From the NCBI GenBank assembly GCA_900317625.1, contig ONHK01000002.1, positions 1-64,000 on the forward strand: a stretch of DNA of 64,000 nucleotides, written 5' to 3'. This stretch comes from an uncultured Treponema sp. Lineage in GTDB: Bacteria; Spirochaetota; Spirochaetia; Treponematales; Treponemataceae. The translations under genes and the position numbers were made by a program. Positions 6,574-14,466 of this stretch are shown here, one piece after another (the first letter of the stretch is position 1; every line of letters starts with the position of its first letter). Under the pieces are notes generated by a model. It was not told the DNA's origin, did not search any database, and saw nothing but the letters and a program-made list of their open reading frames with translations.

Positions 6574-8952
6574 TTATGCAGCCATAGCTTTTTTTGAATC
6601 CATTTCTGCATAAGGATTCTTTCTTACAAGTCCAAAAATTATTGCAATCAAGAAGATGAATGCAAATACTGTTCCAACTCCGAAATGTCCTTGCGTGAAC
6701 AAAGTTCCAAGCTGATAGACAATCAATGTTACAATGTAAGCAAAAGCGTTCTGGAACAAAATTGCAAACCAGAACCATTTTCGGTCATGCAATTCGTTTG
6801 CCATTGTTGAGATAGCAGCCAAACAAGGTGAATCAAGCAAGTTGAACAAAAGGAAGCAGAATGCAACAAGTCCTGTAGGGAACCATTTTGCAATCGCATC
6901 TACAGCTCTAATAGCACTTCCTTCCTCTGCATCCTCGCCTTCAACAGCTTCTGCATCATCAGCATTATCTTCCGGAAGAACATCTGAAACATTTCCAGCT
7001 CCAGCAAGAGCTTCTGTATCTTCATCAGTTGCACCAGCAAGAACACCCATTGTTGTAACAATTCCTTCTTTTGCAGAAAAACCAGAAATAACAGAAGCAG
7101 CGCACTGCCATCCGCCATTTTCTCCACCAAATCCAAGCGGAATGAATGCATAGCGAAGAACGCCACCAACTTTTGCCATTACAGAATCATTTGGATCATC
7201 AACAAGACCGAAAGAAACTTTTTCAGCAGCTAGAGCAGCAACAACTTCCGCCGCAACTTCTTCTGTATTTTCAACAGAATTTTCTTCTGTAGCCTCTACA
7301 GTTGTTTCATTTTCTGCAACTTCTGTTCTTGCCTGCCAACCATAACTAGAAAGAAACCACATTACAAGACAAGCAAGAAACAAGATTGTTCCAGCCTTCT
7401 TAATGAATGACCATAATCTTTCCCAAGTATGAAGAAGAACTGTCTTAAGCTGCGGAATATGATACTGAGGAAGTTCCATGATAAATGGAGCTGCAGGTCC
7501 GTGGAAATACTTTGTCTTTTTAAGGATGATTGAAGCGAGCAAAACACAAGCAATTCCAATCGCGTACATTGCAGGAGCAACCCAAGAAGCATTTGAATGA
7601 GAGAATTTTGTTGCGATAATAGCAGCAATCATTGCGATTACAGGAAGTTTTGCACCACAAGGAATCCAAGTAGTTGTCATGATTGTCATGCGGCGGTCGT
7701 TTTCATTTTCAATTGTACGGCTTGCCATGATTCCAGGAATTCCACATCCAGAACTGATAAGCAACGGAATGAACGATTTTCCAGAAAGACCAAATTTTCT
7801 GAAAACACGATCCATTACGAACGCAATACGAACCATATATCCAACATCTTCAAGAATAGAAAGAAGAACGAACAAAACTGCCATCTGAGGAATAAATCCT
7901 AAAACAGCACCAAGACCACCAAGAATTCCGTTTACAATACAATCTGTAAGAACTGGATTTGCACCGGCATTTTCAAGCAAAGTCTGAGTTCCGCCCATAA
8001 TCCATTCACCGAACAGAACATCGTTTGCCCAGTCAGTTCCCATGCTACCAACTGTAGAAACTGCAACCCAATAAACAAACCACATTACAGCAAGGAAGAT
8101 TGGAATTCCCAGGATTCGGTTTGTAACAATGCGGTCAATCTTATCAGAAGTTGTCATTGTCTTTCCAGACTTTACAAGAACTCCGTTAAGAATTGATGTG
8201 ATGTAATTGTATCGCTCATTTGTAATGATTGATTCAATATCATCATCGTGTGCTTTTTCAAGAGATTTTGTAATTTCTTCAGCTTTTGCTTTTGCGGCTG
8301 CATCCAAATTAAGTTTTTCAAGAATAACATTGTCGCGCTCAAGAACTTTTATTGCAGTCCAACGGCGAGTTGTTTCTTCTACAGAAGCAGGAAGAATTGA
8401 TTCAACCTCGCTGATTGCTTTTTCAACATCAGAAGCAAAACAAGCGGCAGGAACTTTTGTATTTTCTTTTGCAGCCTGCGCAGCAGCTTCTGCAACTTCC
8501 TTTACACCTTTTCCGTGAAGAGCAACTGTTTCAACAACTTTACAGCCAAGTTTTTCAGCAAGCTTTTTGCTGTCAATTTTATCACCAGATTTTTTCAGGG
8601 CATCAACCATGTTCAATGCAATAACAACAGGTTTTCCAAGCTCCAAAATCTGAGTTGTAAGATACAGATTTCGTTCAATGTTTGTTGCATCAACAATGTC
8701 GATTACAGCAGAAGGTTCATTTGATGCAAGATAATCACGTGAAACAACTTCTTCGTTTGTATACGGAGAAAGTGAATAAATTCCAGGAAGGTCAGTTACT
8801 ATAAGTTCTTTGTTTCCCTTAACTTTTCCTTCTTTTTTTTCAACTGTTACTCCAGGCCAGTTACCTACATACTGAACAGTACCTGTAAGAGAGTTGAACA
8901 TTGTTGTTTTTCCGCAGTTTGGATTTCCTGCCAGAGCAATTTTTGTGTTCAT
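6574..8952 (-). CDS. feoB: FeoB ferrous iron transporter
   Basis: 792 residues from the ATG at 8952 (MNTKIALAGNPNCGKTT), preceded by AGAGGA. The N-terminal G domain has G1 GNPNCGKT, the G2 region NWPGVTVEKKEG, G3 DLPG and G4 NMVD. The membrane part contains the Gate motifs, including ISSGCGIPGIMASRTIEN (first core repeat, with the conserved Cys) and a second copy near the C-terminus (FNLLDSPCLAAISTMANEL). An acidic low-complexity insert (around residues 590-690, e.g. EDNADDAEAVEGEDAEEG) separates the halves. It imports Fe2+ across the inner membrane. A longer frame to 9066 is only upstream read-through and overlaps feoA. Confidence 0.96.
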   Translation of the reverse strand: MNTKIALAGNPNCGKTTMFNSLTGTVQYVGNWPGVTVEKKEGKVKGNKELIVTDLPGIYSLSPYTNEEVVSRDYLASNEPSAVIDIVDATNIERNLYLTTQILELGKPVVIALNMVDALKKSGDKIDSKKLAEKLGCKVVETVALHGKGVKEVAEAAAQAAKENTKVPAACFASDVEKAISEVESILPASVEETTRRWTAIKVLERDNVILEKLNLDAAAKAKAEEITKSLEKAHDDDIESIITNERYNYITSILNGVLVKSGKTMTTSDKIDRIVTNRILGIPIFLAVMWFVYWVAVSTVGSMGTDWANDVLFGEWIMGGTQTLLENAGANPVLTDCIVNGILGGLGAVLGFIPQMAVLFVLLSILEDVGYMVRIAFVMDRVFRKFGLSGKSFIPLLISSGCGIPGIMASRTIENENDRRMTIMTTTWIPCGAKLPVIAMIAAIIATKFSHSNASWVAPAMYAIGIACVLLASIILKKTKYFHGPAAPFIMELPQYHIPQLKTVLLHTWERLWSFIKKAGTILFLACLVMWFLSSYGWQARTEVAENETTVEATEENSVENTEEVAAEVVAALAAEKVSFGLVDDPNDSVMAKVGGVLRYAFIPLGFGGENGGWQCAASVISGFSAKEGIVTTMGVLAGATDEDTEALAGAGNVSDVLPEDNADDAEAVEGEDAEEGSAIRAVDAIAKWFPTGLVAFCFLLFNLLDSPCLAAISTMANELHDRKWFWFAILFQNAFAYIVTLIVYQLGTLFTQGHFGVGTVFAFIFLIAIIFGLVRKNPYAEMDSKKAMAA

Positions 8953-8974
8953 TTCAATATTCCTCTTTTTCTGA

Positions 8975-9196
8975 TTACTCAACTTCAATGTTTTCTGCAT
9001 CAGCTTTGCGTACAGAAAGTTCATATCCGCGGATTGTAACTTCCACAGGATCTCCAAGAGGCGCAACTTTTCTTACAAAAACCTTGCATCCTTTTGTAAA
9101 GCCCATGTCCATAAGACGTCGTTTTAGCGCACCTTCACCGTTCAGTTTTGTAACTGTTACAGTGGAGTTTACACTTGCATCTTTTAATGTGCCCAT
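8975..9196 (-). CDS. feoA: FeoA-domain protein (second of two)
   Basis: 73 residues with the SH3-like FeoA fold: GEGALKRRLMDMGFTKGCKV, then VAPLGDPVEVTIRGYELSVR and KADAENIEVE. FeoA proteins bind the FeoB G domain and stimulate transport. It sits 22 bp before feoB in the same operon, with GGAGA 9-10 nt before the ATG. Two separate FeoA genes ahead of one FeoB is a common arrangement in anaerobes. Confidence 0.93.
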   Translation of the reverse strand: MGTLKDASVNSTVTVTKLNGEGALKRRLMDMGFTKGCKVFVRKVAPLGDPVEVTIRGYELSVRKADAENIEVE

Positions 9197-9228
9197 ATTT
9201 GTTTATCTCCTAAATTATTAATTAAACC

Positions 9229-9441
9229 CTATGCAACTTGAATTTTTGATGCCATGCTTCTATCAATGGCAATACGAGATTCCTTAACTTTAACAATTAA
9301 ACCAGTCGGAATTTTTTGAATTACAATAATTTTAGAACCTTCGGAAAAACCCATGTCAGACAAATGTTGTTTTGACGCCTGAGTTCCACTTATAGAAGTG
9401 ATAGAAAGTTCATCTCCAATTGAAGCAAAAAGCAATGGCAT
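9229..9441 (-). CDS. feoA: FeoA-domain protein (first of two)
   Basis: 70 residues: TQASKQHLSDMGFSEGSKII, then QKIPTGLIVKVKESRIAIDR and SMASKIQV, the FeoA SH3-like pattern. It is the first gene of the feo operon; AGGAG lies upstream of the ATG at 9441. It differs enough from the second FeoA to be an old duplication rather than a recent copy. The promoter and a metal-repressor-like palindrome lie at 9495-9541. Confidence 0.92.
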   Translation of the reverse strand: MPLLFASIGDELSITSISGTQASKQHLSDMGFSEGSKIIVIQKIPTGLIVKVKESRIAIDRSMASKIQVA

Positions 9442-9494
9442 TATGGTCGTTCTCCTATACCTAATGATAATTTGACATTGAAAATAACTTAAAA

Positions 9495-9541
9495 AGTTAA
9501 CTATCGCTAACTATAATATTTTTTTCTAATACAGATGTCAA
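9495..9541 (-). promoter_or_regulatory. feo promoter with palindromic operator
   Basis: On the minus strand TTGACA (9541-9536) and TATTAT (9518-9513) are separated by 17 bp. Directly downstream lies AGTTAGC-GATA-GTTAACT (9512-9495), an inverted repeat with one mismatch. A repressor here would block RNA polymerase. An iron- or manganese-responsive DtxR/Fur-type protein is expected from the operon's job, but the site is not a textbook box for either. Confidence 0.6.
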
Positions 9542-9662
9542 TATATTTTTTTTAAATTGAAATAGAAAATTATGGGCGGATTTTTTATAAGAATTTTTGC
9601 GAAAATATTGATTTTTTGTTCTGAATTTTCAGATTGAAATATCTAGAGGCTTGCAGTTTGGT

Positions 9663-10367
9663 TTAACGCTGAAACCTGTACCCCGCGCCCCAGACGGTTT
9701 CGATTTTGTTTGTGGAGGCGGAAAGTTTTTCGCGCAGGCGGTTTATGTGAACAGCAACAGTCGCGATGTCGCCGCTGGATTCGTCGCTCCAGAGCCGCTC
9801 GTAAAGCTCTTCCTTGCTAAAAACGCGGTCGGGATTCTGCATGAAAAGCAGGAGCATATCGAATTCTTTTTTTGCGAGAATAATTTCTTTTTCCGAGACA
9901 AAGACGCGCCTGGATTTTTGAACGAGCTTTAAATTTCCGAAAACGATTTCCGCAGATTCTGATTCGGCGGTCCGTGCATTCCCACGCGAAGTTCCGTTTG
10001 CAATTCTTTCGTAGGCGGCGATGTGCGAGCGGACTCTTGCCACAAGCTCGCCGGGCGAAAAAGGCTTTACAACGTAGTCGTCCGCGCCAAGCCCAAGCCC
10101 GCGGATTTTGTCGATGTCGTCTTTTCGGGCAGTAACCATGATGATTGGAATGTCGAGCTTTTCGCGGAGCGTGCGGCACAGCGAAAAGCCATCGATTTCG
10201 GGAAGCATTACGTCCAAAATTATCAGGCTGAAAGAACCGTTCAGCGCAAGTTCAAGCCCGGCTTTTCCGTCGGAAGCGATTTCCACCGCAAAGCCTTGAA
10301 TCAAAAGATAGTCGCGCTCAATTTCGGCAATCGCCTCGTCATCTTCAACAATCAGGATTTTTTTCAT
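9663..10367 (-). CDS. OmpR-family response regulator
   Basis: 234 residues. The receiver domain has KKILIVEDDEAIAEIERDYL (acidic pocket), the phospho-acceptor Asp in LIILDVMLPEIDGF, and the switch Lys in DDYVVKPFSPGELV. The C-terminal winged helix shows FGNLKLVQKSRRVFVSEKEI and VHINRLREKLSASTNKIETV...GYRF. A GTG at 10373 is in frame, but GAGG before the ATG at 10367 (MKKILIVEDD) favours the latter. It pairs with the sensor kinase downstream of a hairpin at 10399-10431. Target genes are not evident. Confidence 0.94.
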   Translation of the reverse strand: MKKILIVEDDEAIAEIERDYLLIQGFAVEIASDGKAGLELALNGSFSLIILDVMLPEIDGFSLCRTLREKLDIPIIMVTARKDDIDKIRGLGLGADDYVVKPFSPGELVARVRSHIAAYERIANGTSRGNARTAESESAEIVFGNLKLVQKSRRVFVSEKEIILAKKEFDMLLLFMQNPDRVFSKEELYERLWSDESSGDIATVAVHINRLREKLSASTNKIETVWGAGYRFQR

Positions 10368-10398
10368 ATTCACCTCAAAAAGTTTTCGTTCTGTGCTA

Positions 10399-10431
10399 TT
10401 GCGGTCATTTCGACAGGCTCAATGACCGCAA
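10399..10431. repeat. REP-like hairpin between response regulator and kinase
   Basis: TTGCGGTCATT (10399-10409) and AATGACCGCAA (10421-10431) are perfect inverted repeats around TCGACAGGCTC. The loop word TCGACA(A/G)GCTC is the apex of many of the dispersed repeats in this window. Confidence 0.8.
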
Positions 10432-10453
10432 ATCTTTTTCCATGCCCACATTT

Positions 10454-11974
10454 TTATGCCAGCGGCAGGCGCATTGTGATTTTCAGTCCGGGAAGCTCGT
10501 CTTTTTCCGTTGCGTTTTCTGCAAAAATTGTTCCGCCAAAATGCTGGCAGACTTTCGCGGTGATTGCAAGTCCCAAGCCGCTTCCTTTTTTTCGCGGACT
10601 TCTTGAAGAATCAGTCCGGTAGAAAACGTTGAAAAGCTTTTCAAGCGCGCCGTCTGGAACGCCAGGGCCGTTGTCCAAAACTGAAATTTCAGCAAATCCG
10701 CCGCGCCGTCCGAAAGAAATCTTCACAACGCATTTTTCCTTTCCGCAATATTTCAAACTGTTTTCAACGATGTTCGCCAAAGCATTTCTGAACTGAATCT
10801 TGTCAAAAACGATTTCTGCCTTTTCAATTTTCGTTTCGCTTTCGTTCCCGCAATCGTTCTCGACATCAGAAAAATCAGTTTTAATGGAAAGTTTCTCGCC
10901 GTAATCGTCCAAAAACGACTGCGCAATATTCTTGATTTCCGCCGCCACATTCAGTTTTTCCGCGCTGAACGGATATTCGTCCAAGTCGAGCTTTGAGAAC
11001 ATAAAAAGCCGCTCGGTCATCGTGATAATCTCGTTTGTCTTTGAAAGAATCGTCGCCATATACTTTGCGCGTTTTTCGTCCGTGTCCGCAACGCCGTCAC
11101 GCAAGCCTTCAACATACGCCTTAATCGAAGTGAGCGGAGTGCGCAAATCGTGCGAGATTCCGGCAATCAGCTCACGCCTGTTTTTCTCGTCCTTTTTCTG
11201 CGCCTCAGAAAGTTCCGCAAGCCGAGAAGCCATCGAGTTGAACGCGCTGCAAATCGGAAGAAATTCATCGTCGGCAGAATAATCTATTCTATAAGAAAGA
11301 TTTCCGTCGCTGATATTTTTTACGCCGTCTTCAAGAATTTCCAAAGGCGACTGAACTTTTTTCACGATAAATCGCGTAAGAAAACTGTTCGTGGCAAAAA
11401 CCGCCGCAAAAACGAGAAGAACAATTCCAGCCAAAAGAATCTTGAAAACCGCCTCGTTGTCCTTGTCCTCGTGCCAGTCAAAAGTTCCAAAAATCAAAAG
11501 AGAATAATTTTCGCCTCGAACAAAAAGCGGCTTTTTAACAAAAGAGATTCCGTTGATGTTCATAGAAAAAGATTCGCTTCCAGTTTTTGCGTTTGAATCA
11601 GAAGAAACCGCAAGCAACTCCGAAAACGAATTTTCAATTTGGCGGAATTCTTCAGTTTCGTTTCCGACAAAAAACAAAAGCCCGCCGTCCGCACGGTTCA
11701 CCTTGACAAAAATTCCGTGACTTTCCGCAAAATCCGAAAGAGAAACAAACGCCTTGCCCTGCGAGTTTCCGCTTTCAAGATACGACTCAACCTGCTTTGA
11801 AATCATCTTGTAAACAAGCGGCAGCCGCCTGTCTTCAAGCGACTCGTCCATATACTGAACGTAAACAACGCGCCAGAACGCGAACGCCGCCCCAAGCGCA
11901 ATCAAAGCCGCAACCGCCGCCGGAACAAGAATCATCACGATATTCGAAATAAAAAGCCTGCGTTTTATGGTCAT
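10454..11974 (-). CDS. Membrane sensor histidine kinase
   Basis: 506 residues. A first membrane helix (IVMILVPAAVAALIALGA), an extracytoplasmic domain of about 150 residues, a second helix (ILLAGIVLLVFAAVFA), a HAMP linker (FIVKKVQSPLEILEDGV), the H-box GISHDLRTPLTSIKAY, N-box IVENSLKYC, G1 VLDNGPGVPDG and G2 KGSGLGLAI. It would phosphorylate the response regulator encoded immediately downstream (9663-10367). Two upstream starts (TTG 12028, ATG 11998) are possible; I take the ATG at 11974 because the basic MTIKRRLF stretch and helix follow directly. TATAAT lies just before it, so the leader is very short if that is the promoter. The signal sensed is unknown. Confidence 0.9.
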   Translation of the reverse strand: MTIKRRLFISNIVMILVPAAVAALIALGAAFAFWRVVYVQYMDESLEDRRLPLVYKMISKQVESYLESGNSQGKAFVSLSDFAESHGIFVKVNRADGGLLFFVGNETEEFRQIENSFSELLAVSSDSNAKTGSESFSMNINGISFVKKPLFVRGENYSLLIFGTFDWHEDKDNEAVFKILLAGIVLLVFAAVFATNSFLTRFIVKKVQSPLEILEDGVKNISDGNLSYRIDYSADDEFLPICSAFNSMASRLAELSEAQKKDEKNRRELIAGISHDLRTPLTSIKAYVEGLRDGVADTDEKRAKYMATILSKTNEIITMTERLFMFSKLDLDEYPFSAEKLNVAAEIKNIAQSFLDDYGEKLSIKTDFSDVENDCGNESETKIEKAEIVFDKIQFRNALANIVENSLKYCGKEKCVVKISFGRRGGFAEISVLDNGPGVPDGALEKLFNVFYRTDSSRSPRKKGSGLGLAITAKVCQHFGGTIFAENATEKDELPGLKITMRLPLA

Positions 11975-12055
11975 AGCGGAATTATAACAGAAATTCATAG
12001 AATTATTAGTTTTTTTTGTGAGAATCAAAATTGAATGTTATATGATATTTTCGCA

Positions 12056-12208
12056 TTAGGGATTGGAGCACCGAAGTTCCAAAATGGCGGTTGAGCTTGT
12101 CGAAACTCCATTTTGGAATGAGCCGCGGTTAGTCGGCGAAGTGCGGAAAGCCCGACCCCAGAGCTGATTGAGCCTGCCGAAATCGGCTCTGGGGAAACGC
12201 CCAAATAA
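12056..12208 (+). repeat. Dispersed REP-like element
   Basis: Begins TTAGGGATTGGAGC and ends GGGGAAACGCCCAAATAAA, the borders shared by the family. Inside are an inverted repeat TTCCAAAATGG/CCATTTTGGAA capped by GAGCTTGTCGA, and the word GCGGAAAGCCCGACCCC. It fills the gap between the kinase and the DUF368 gene. Confidence 0.75.
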
Positions 12209-12213
12209 AAATC

Positions 12214-13125
12214 TTACTTTGCTGAATTTTCTTCCGCGTTCCGTTTTGCAAGATACATCACTACAATCACAGCAATGCCGATGACAAATGCAAGCATACT
12301 AAACGTATCAAGCGAAAGCGGCGGCTGAGGCTCAGACAAAGTTGCAGGTCCCTTGTAAATCGCGTAAAGAGAGCCGGCCATAAGCCCAAGCACAAGATAG
12401 ATAATCTGGGCGCGGTGCTTTTCAAGAAGATTTTTTAAGAGGCGCGCAGTTCCGGCAAGTCCGACCAAAACGCCAAGGCCGAAAAACGCGACCGCAGGCA
12501 AGAACGCAAAATGCAGGTGAATCAGCTCCTTGACCGCGTTTATCACCGGCAGATAAAGCCCCATAATCAGAAGAAGCGTGGAGCCGGAAATGCCCGGAAG
12601 AATCATTGCGCTGATTGCGATAAATCCGGCAGCAAAAAGAATCAGCCAAGTTGCGATGCTAGGAACTGCAAGATTAAGCGACGAGAAAGCCGCAACCGAA
12701 TTAAAGCGCGAGGCAAGCACAACGAGCAGAAGCCCCGGAACAAAAAACGGCGCGGCACAGAACTTTTTCACGCAGGAAAGCTCTTCCGCCACCACAACAG
12801 GAATCGCCGCAACCGTAAATCCCAAAAACAGCGACGACATCACGTAAATATTTTCGCTGAACATTTTGGAAATCAAAACCGCGCAAACTCCAAAGCCAAC
12901 CGCCCAGCCAGCTCCGAGCCGCAGAAGATACAAAAGCGCAGGCAGTTTTTCCTTTTTTTCGCCGAACACAAGAGAATCAATCGCGCCGACAAAACGCTCG
13001 TAAAATCCCATCAAAAACGCGACAGTTCCTCCCGAAACGCCCGGCACGCTGTCAGCGCACGCCATGCAAAGCCCGTGGAATCCGTCCTTCAAAAAGTTCA
13101 AAATCCGCATGTTTTTCTTATTCAT
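12214..13125 (-). CDS. DUF368 membrane protein (undecaprenyl-phosphate translocase family)
   Basis: 303 residues, about eight to nine membrane helices. The signature DGFHGLCMACADSVPGVSGG at the N-terminus and a second internal copy MILPGISGSTLLLIMGLYLP match DUF368, a family shown in other bacteria (PopT) to recycle undecaprenyl phosphate across the inner membrane for cell-envelope synthesis. An ATG at 13131 is in frame, but the GGAG would abut it directly; the ATG at 13125 (MNKKNMRILNFL) has proper spacing. Single gene, flanked by dispersed repeats on both sides. Confidence 0.88.
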   Translation of the reverse strand: MNKKNMRILNFLKDGFHGLCMACADSVPGVSGGTVAFLMGFYERFVGAIDSLVFGEKKEKLPALLYLLRLGAGWAVGFGVCAVLISKMFSENIYVMSSLFLGFTVAAIPVVVAEELSCVKKFCAAPFFVPGLLLVVLASRFNSVAAFSSLNLAVPSIATWLILFAAGFIAISAMILPGISGSTLLLIMGLYLPVINAVKELIHLHFAFLPAVAFFGLGVLVGLAGTARLLKNLLEKHRAQIIYLVLGLMAGSLYAIYKGPATLSEPQPPLSLDTFSMLAFVIGIAVIVVMYLAKRNAEENSAK

Positions 13126-13267
13126 TTCCATCTCCTAAACCGGCAAACTTTCGGGCAGACGAAATCAAAACCATCAACAAGCCGCCCTTTTTGCCCAAGC
13201 ATACAGAAGAAACTTAAAACAGACGTAAACAAAACTTAAATTTTTTATAAACTTATGTAAAAAAATA

Positions 13268-13391
13268 TGGGCGTGTCCGTCGCTTCGCTCCGGTCGGGCT
13301 TTCCGTGGTTTCAGGGCAAAGCCCTTACATTGCTTCACTTCGCCTTGCTCCGCTCCGCAACGGCTGCGCCGCCACTCCAATCCCTCACGCA
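13268..13391 (-). repeat. Dispersed REP-like element (minus orientation)
   Basis: Read on the minus strand it starts GCGTGAGGGATTGGAGTGGC, carries AAAGCCCGACCGGAG near the far end and finishes ACACGCCCATA. The inside is rich in small palindromes such as GCTCCGCTCC. It lies in the 450-bp gap between DUF368 and the Nudix gene. Confidence 0.75.
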
Positions 13392-13424
13392 TTTGTATAT
13401 CTCAGACAAGCAAATCACATTTTC

Positions 13425-13522
13425 TGTGATATAATCACAAACACACAAGGAGGCATGATAAAAATTACATCCGTGTAATTTTTATCATTACAGTTTGCTC
13501 AAGCGTTGCTTTCACAAACTGT
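13425..13522 (+). promoter_or_regulatory. Palindromic promoter plus leader hairpin with a seven-codon ORF
   Basis: TGTGAT-ATA-ATCACA (13425-13439) is a perfect palindrome containing the -10 TATAAT. Downstream, AAGGAGG precedes ATG ATA AAA ATT ACA TCC GTG TAA (13455-13478, MIKITSV). This tiny ORF lies in a perfect 15-bp inverted repeat with a 4-nt loop (13455-13488). A second pair ACAGTTTG/CAAACTGT spans 13490-13522. The design resembles a translated attenuator, though no typical U-tract follows. Confidence 0.5.
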
Positions 13523-13575
13523 GATTCTCGTCATCCATGGCTCGCCGCTATGCGGAGTTTTTATAGGAGATTCAA

Positions 13576-14064
13576 ATGCAAGACTTCGACTGTTGCTTCA
13601 CCAAAGAAAACAGCTGGTTCCGCTATCGCGCCGGGGCAATCATCGTGGAAAACGGCTGCGTTCTGTTCGCCGGAAACGAGCTGGAAGACTATTACTATTC
13701 GATTGGCGGCGGAGTCCACCACGGAGAATCTGCCGAAGATGCGGTTAAGCGCGAAGTCCTGGAAGAAACCGGCGTGCCTTACGAAATCGACCGGCTCGCG
13801 GTAATCCACGAAAATTTCTTCAACCAGAACAACGGAACACTAAAAGGACTTGAATGCCACGAAATCAGCTTCTATTTCCTGATGAAGCCGCGCGGAACGC
13901 AGGAGCTCCACAGCGACAGCACAACCCACGGCGTAAAAGAAAAAATGCACTGGATTCCAATCAACGACCTCGACAAACACAAAGCCTTCCCTACTTTCCT
14001 GAAAGACTACCTGACCCGCCCGCACCCTGGAATCGAGCACATTGTAACCGATGGAAGAAAATAG
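13576..14064 (+). CDS. Nudix hydrolase
   Basis: 162 residues. The Nudix box GGVHHGESAEDAVKREVLEE then TG matches GX5EX7REUXEEXGU at residues about 36-58. Such enzymes hydrolyse nucleoside diphosphates linked to another group, with Mg2+ bound by the glutamates. The start ATG at 13576 has AGGAG 7 nt upstream. The family often cleans damaged nucleotides or NDP-sugars; the exact substrate is not readable. The leader at 13425-13522 may control it. Confidence 0.92.
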   Translation: MQDFDCCFTKENSWFRYRAGAIIVENGCVLFAGNELEDYYYSIGGGVHHGESAEDAVKREVLEETGVPYEIDRLAVIHENFFNQNNGTLKGLECHEISFYFLMKPRGTQELHSDSTTHGVKEKMHWIPINDLDKHKAFPTFLKDYLTRPHPGIEHIVTDGRK

Positions 14065-14173
14065 AATGAAATGAGGGCGTCCATGCATATTTTTCTGCAA
14101 TTCATTTTTTGCTACGACGACTGAATACTGTTGTTCAGCATTTGTTTTCTTTTTAGTTTTATAACTTTACATA

Positions 14174-14282
14174 TATACAGTAGTAATAAAATGTGATATA
14201 ATCGTTTTATTGGAAATGCCTGATTTCCAAGGCGGCGTCTCCCGAACTCAACCATTTTACTGGAATTTGAACAAAGGAGGCT
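14174..14282 (+). promoter_or_regulatory. Promoter and structured leader of toxin-like peptide, copy 1
   Basis: TATACA-N17-TATAAT (14174-14202) precedes a leader starting near GGAAATGCCTGATTTCC (14212). GTCTCC (14237-14242) can pair with the ribosome-binding GGAGGC (14276-14281). Between them TCAA-CCA and TGG-aat-TTGA form a hairpin. The same pairs, with compensating base changes, are seen in copies 2 and 3, so the ribosome-binding site is probably hidden in a stem. Confidence 0.65.
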
Positions 14283-14289
14283 TACAAAG

Positions 14290-14379
14290 ATGACGATTTA
14301 CGAAGTTATCTCGTTGGCTATTAATTTAGCCATTCTAATTCTTGAAGCCCTTTCTTACCTGAAAAATAAGAAGAGTTAA
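14290..14379 (+). CDS. Small hydrophobic peptide, BsrG/TxpA-like type I toxin candidate, copy 1
   Basis: 29 codons: starts MTIYEVISLAINLAILI and ends ALSYLKNKKS. It has one membrane helix and a Lys-rich tail. The MT(I/V)YE start and KK tail closely resemble Bacillus BsrG and the holin-like toxin family, which damage membranes when translated. AAAGGAGG lies 9 nt before the ATG. A bidirectional terminator follows and a convergent promoter (14473-14501) would make an antisense RNA, the normal layout of a type I toxin-antitoxin locus. Nearly identical and divergent copies lie at 42114 and 26373. Toxicity itself is inference. Confidence 0.75.
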   Translation: MTIYEVISLAINLAILILEALSYLKNKKS

Positions 14380-14466
14380 AAAGTAAAGCCGCCAAGTCCG
14401 AATCACTTGTAGCGGCTTTATAGCAATTACCAGAGGAGATGACCGACAGAAATCGGGCATTTCCTT
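14379..14466 (-). ncRNA. Predicted antisense antitoxin RNA, copy 1
   Basis: Minus-strand promoter TTGACG (14501-14496), 17 bp, TATAGT (14478-14473). The transcript would start near 14466 with GGAAATGCCCGATTTC and end after the hairpin at 14385-14419, followed on this strand by TACTTTTTAAC. It overlaps the 3' end of the toxin message. All three copies keep this promoter. Confidence 0.65.
14385..14419. terminator. Bidirectional terminator between toxin and antisense RNA, copy 1
   Basis: AAAGCCGC (14385-14392) pairs with GCGGCTTT (14412-14419). T-rich sequence follows on the minus strand; the plus-strand tail (ATAG) is weak. Confidence 0.75.

Noticed and set aside
8953..9066. FeoB starting at 9066
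   Set aside because: The extension runs through feoA in another frame; AGAGGA and the GNPNCGKT spacing support the ATG at 8952.
13425..13439. CRP/FNR box at TGTGATATAATCACA
   Set aside because: The spacing between TGTGA and TCACA is 5, not 6, and the palindrome coincides with the -10 box; kept only as an unassigned operator.
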